Shown: piece after piece, positions 63,996 through 64,000 of the stretch
Layout of the letters: each line of letters starts with the position of its first letter
Numbering within the stretch: position 1 is the first letter of the stretch
Source of the DNA: Bacteroidales bacterium
GTDB taxonomy: Bacteria; Bacteroidota; Bacteroidia; Bacteroidales; UBA932
Assembly: GCA_017546605.1 (NCBI GenBank)
Contig: JAFYSH010000024.1
Span: 1 to 64,000, forward strand
DNA length: 64,000 nt
Direction: 5' to 3'
Made by a program: the position numbers and the translations under genes
Notes under the pieces: generated by a model
What the model was told of the DNA's origin: nothing
Databases searched by the model: none
The model's input: the letters and a program-made list of their open reading frames with translations, nothing else

Positions 63996-64000
63996 ATTAT

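Noticed and set aside
1..64000. CRISPR arrays, insertion sequences, prophage or attachment sites
   Set aside because: No regularly spaced repeats, transposase or integrase-like products, or flanking repeats were seen; gene order is that of a compact core chromosome.

Overview
The window is a compact chromosomal segment of a Bacteroidota bacterium, most likely order Bacteroidales. The evidence is the DUF3575 / fimbria-like lipoprotein locus, the DUF4492-cydA-cydB cluster, the DUF2764-containing V/A-type ATPase operon, the biotin-dependent methylmalonyl-CoA decarboxylase operon, and many copies of the Bacteroidota -7 promoter box (TAnnTTTG). Genus cannot be fixed from the sequence alone. Almost all of it is housekeeping gene content. 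I see no rRNA, tRNA, insertion sequence, prophage or CRISPR array, and no gene-free stretch longer than about 250 bases.

Layout. 1-2513 (minus): fimbria-like locus with an OmpA-DUF3575 protein and two lipoproteins, the last cut by the window edge. 2728-4705 (plus): surE-lpxB. 4706-9106 (minus): DUF349 protein-yidC-yggS. 9157-12749 (plus): trmD-DUF4492-cydA-cydB. 12861-15686 (plus): secreted M16 peptidase. 15903-16880 (minus): deoxyhypusine-synthase-like enzyme, divergent from lysA-ffh-folD (16978-20398). 20473-24486 (minus): recF-DUF721-pdxB-DUF4301. 24602-30602 (plus): TPR protein and YebC, then mce-mmdA-OadG-like-mmdC-mmdB. 30731-37922 (plus): V/A-ATPase E-DUF2764-A-B-D-I-K. 38004-44803 (minus): SlyD-type FKBP, tldE-tldD, a zeta-toxin-like kinase with an overlapping 51-residue ORF, and tsaD with an FAD oxidoreductase. 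44889-49427 (plus): TamB/DUF490 giant. 49431-53087 (minus): RsmI-like methyltransferase-folB-mtaB-nucleotide sugar dehydrogenase. 53123-53890 (plus): metallo-beta-lactamase-fold hydrolase. 53887-63995 (minus): pgi, addB-addA, then a lipoprotein and a DUF5723 barrel protein.

How the genes fit together. The clearest physiological unit is a sodium cycle. Methylmalonyl-CoA decarboxylase (propionate formation) can export Na+, and the rotor subunit of the adjacent V/A-ATPase keeps the full Na+-ligand set known from the Enterococcus hirae NtpK ring. Cytochrome bd suggests tolerance to, or respiration of, low oxygen. Envelope functions (lpxB, yidC, TamB, DUF5723, fimbria-like proteins) are scattered through the window.

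The less-explained items are these: a DHS-family enzyme with its catalytic lysine although bacteria lack eIF5A; DUF2764 occupying the place of the missing ATPase C subunit; a lamin-tail/OadG fusion; a zeta-like kinase with a tiny overlapping partner; a TamB gene with no normal start codon in its natural N-terminus; three genes whose -7 box ends exactly 4 nt before the ATG, which predicts leaderless mRNAs; and a V-ATPase promoter whose -33 element lies inside the upstream terminator hairpin. I did not find a clearly new multi-gene defence-type system.
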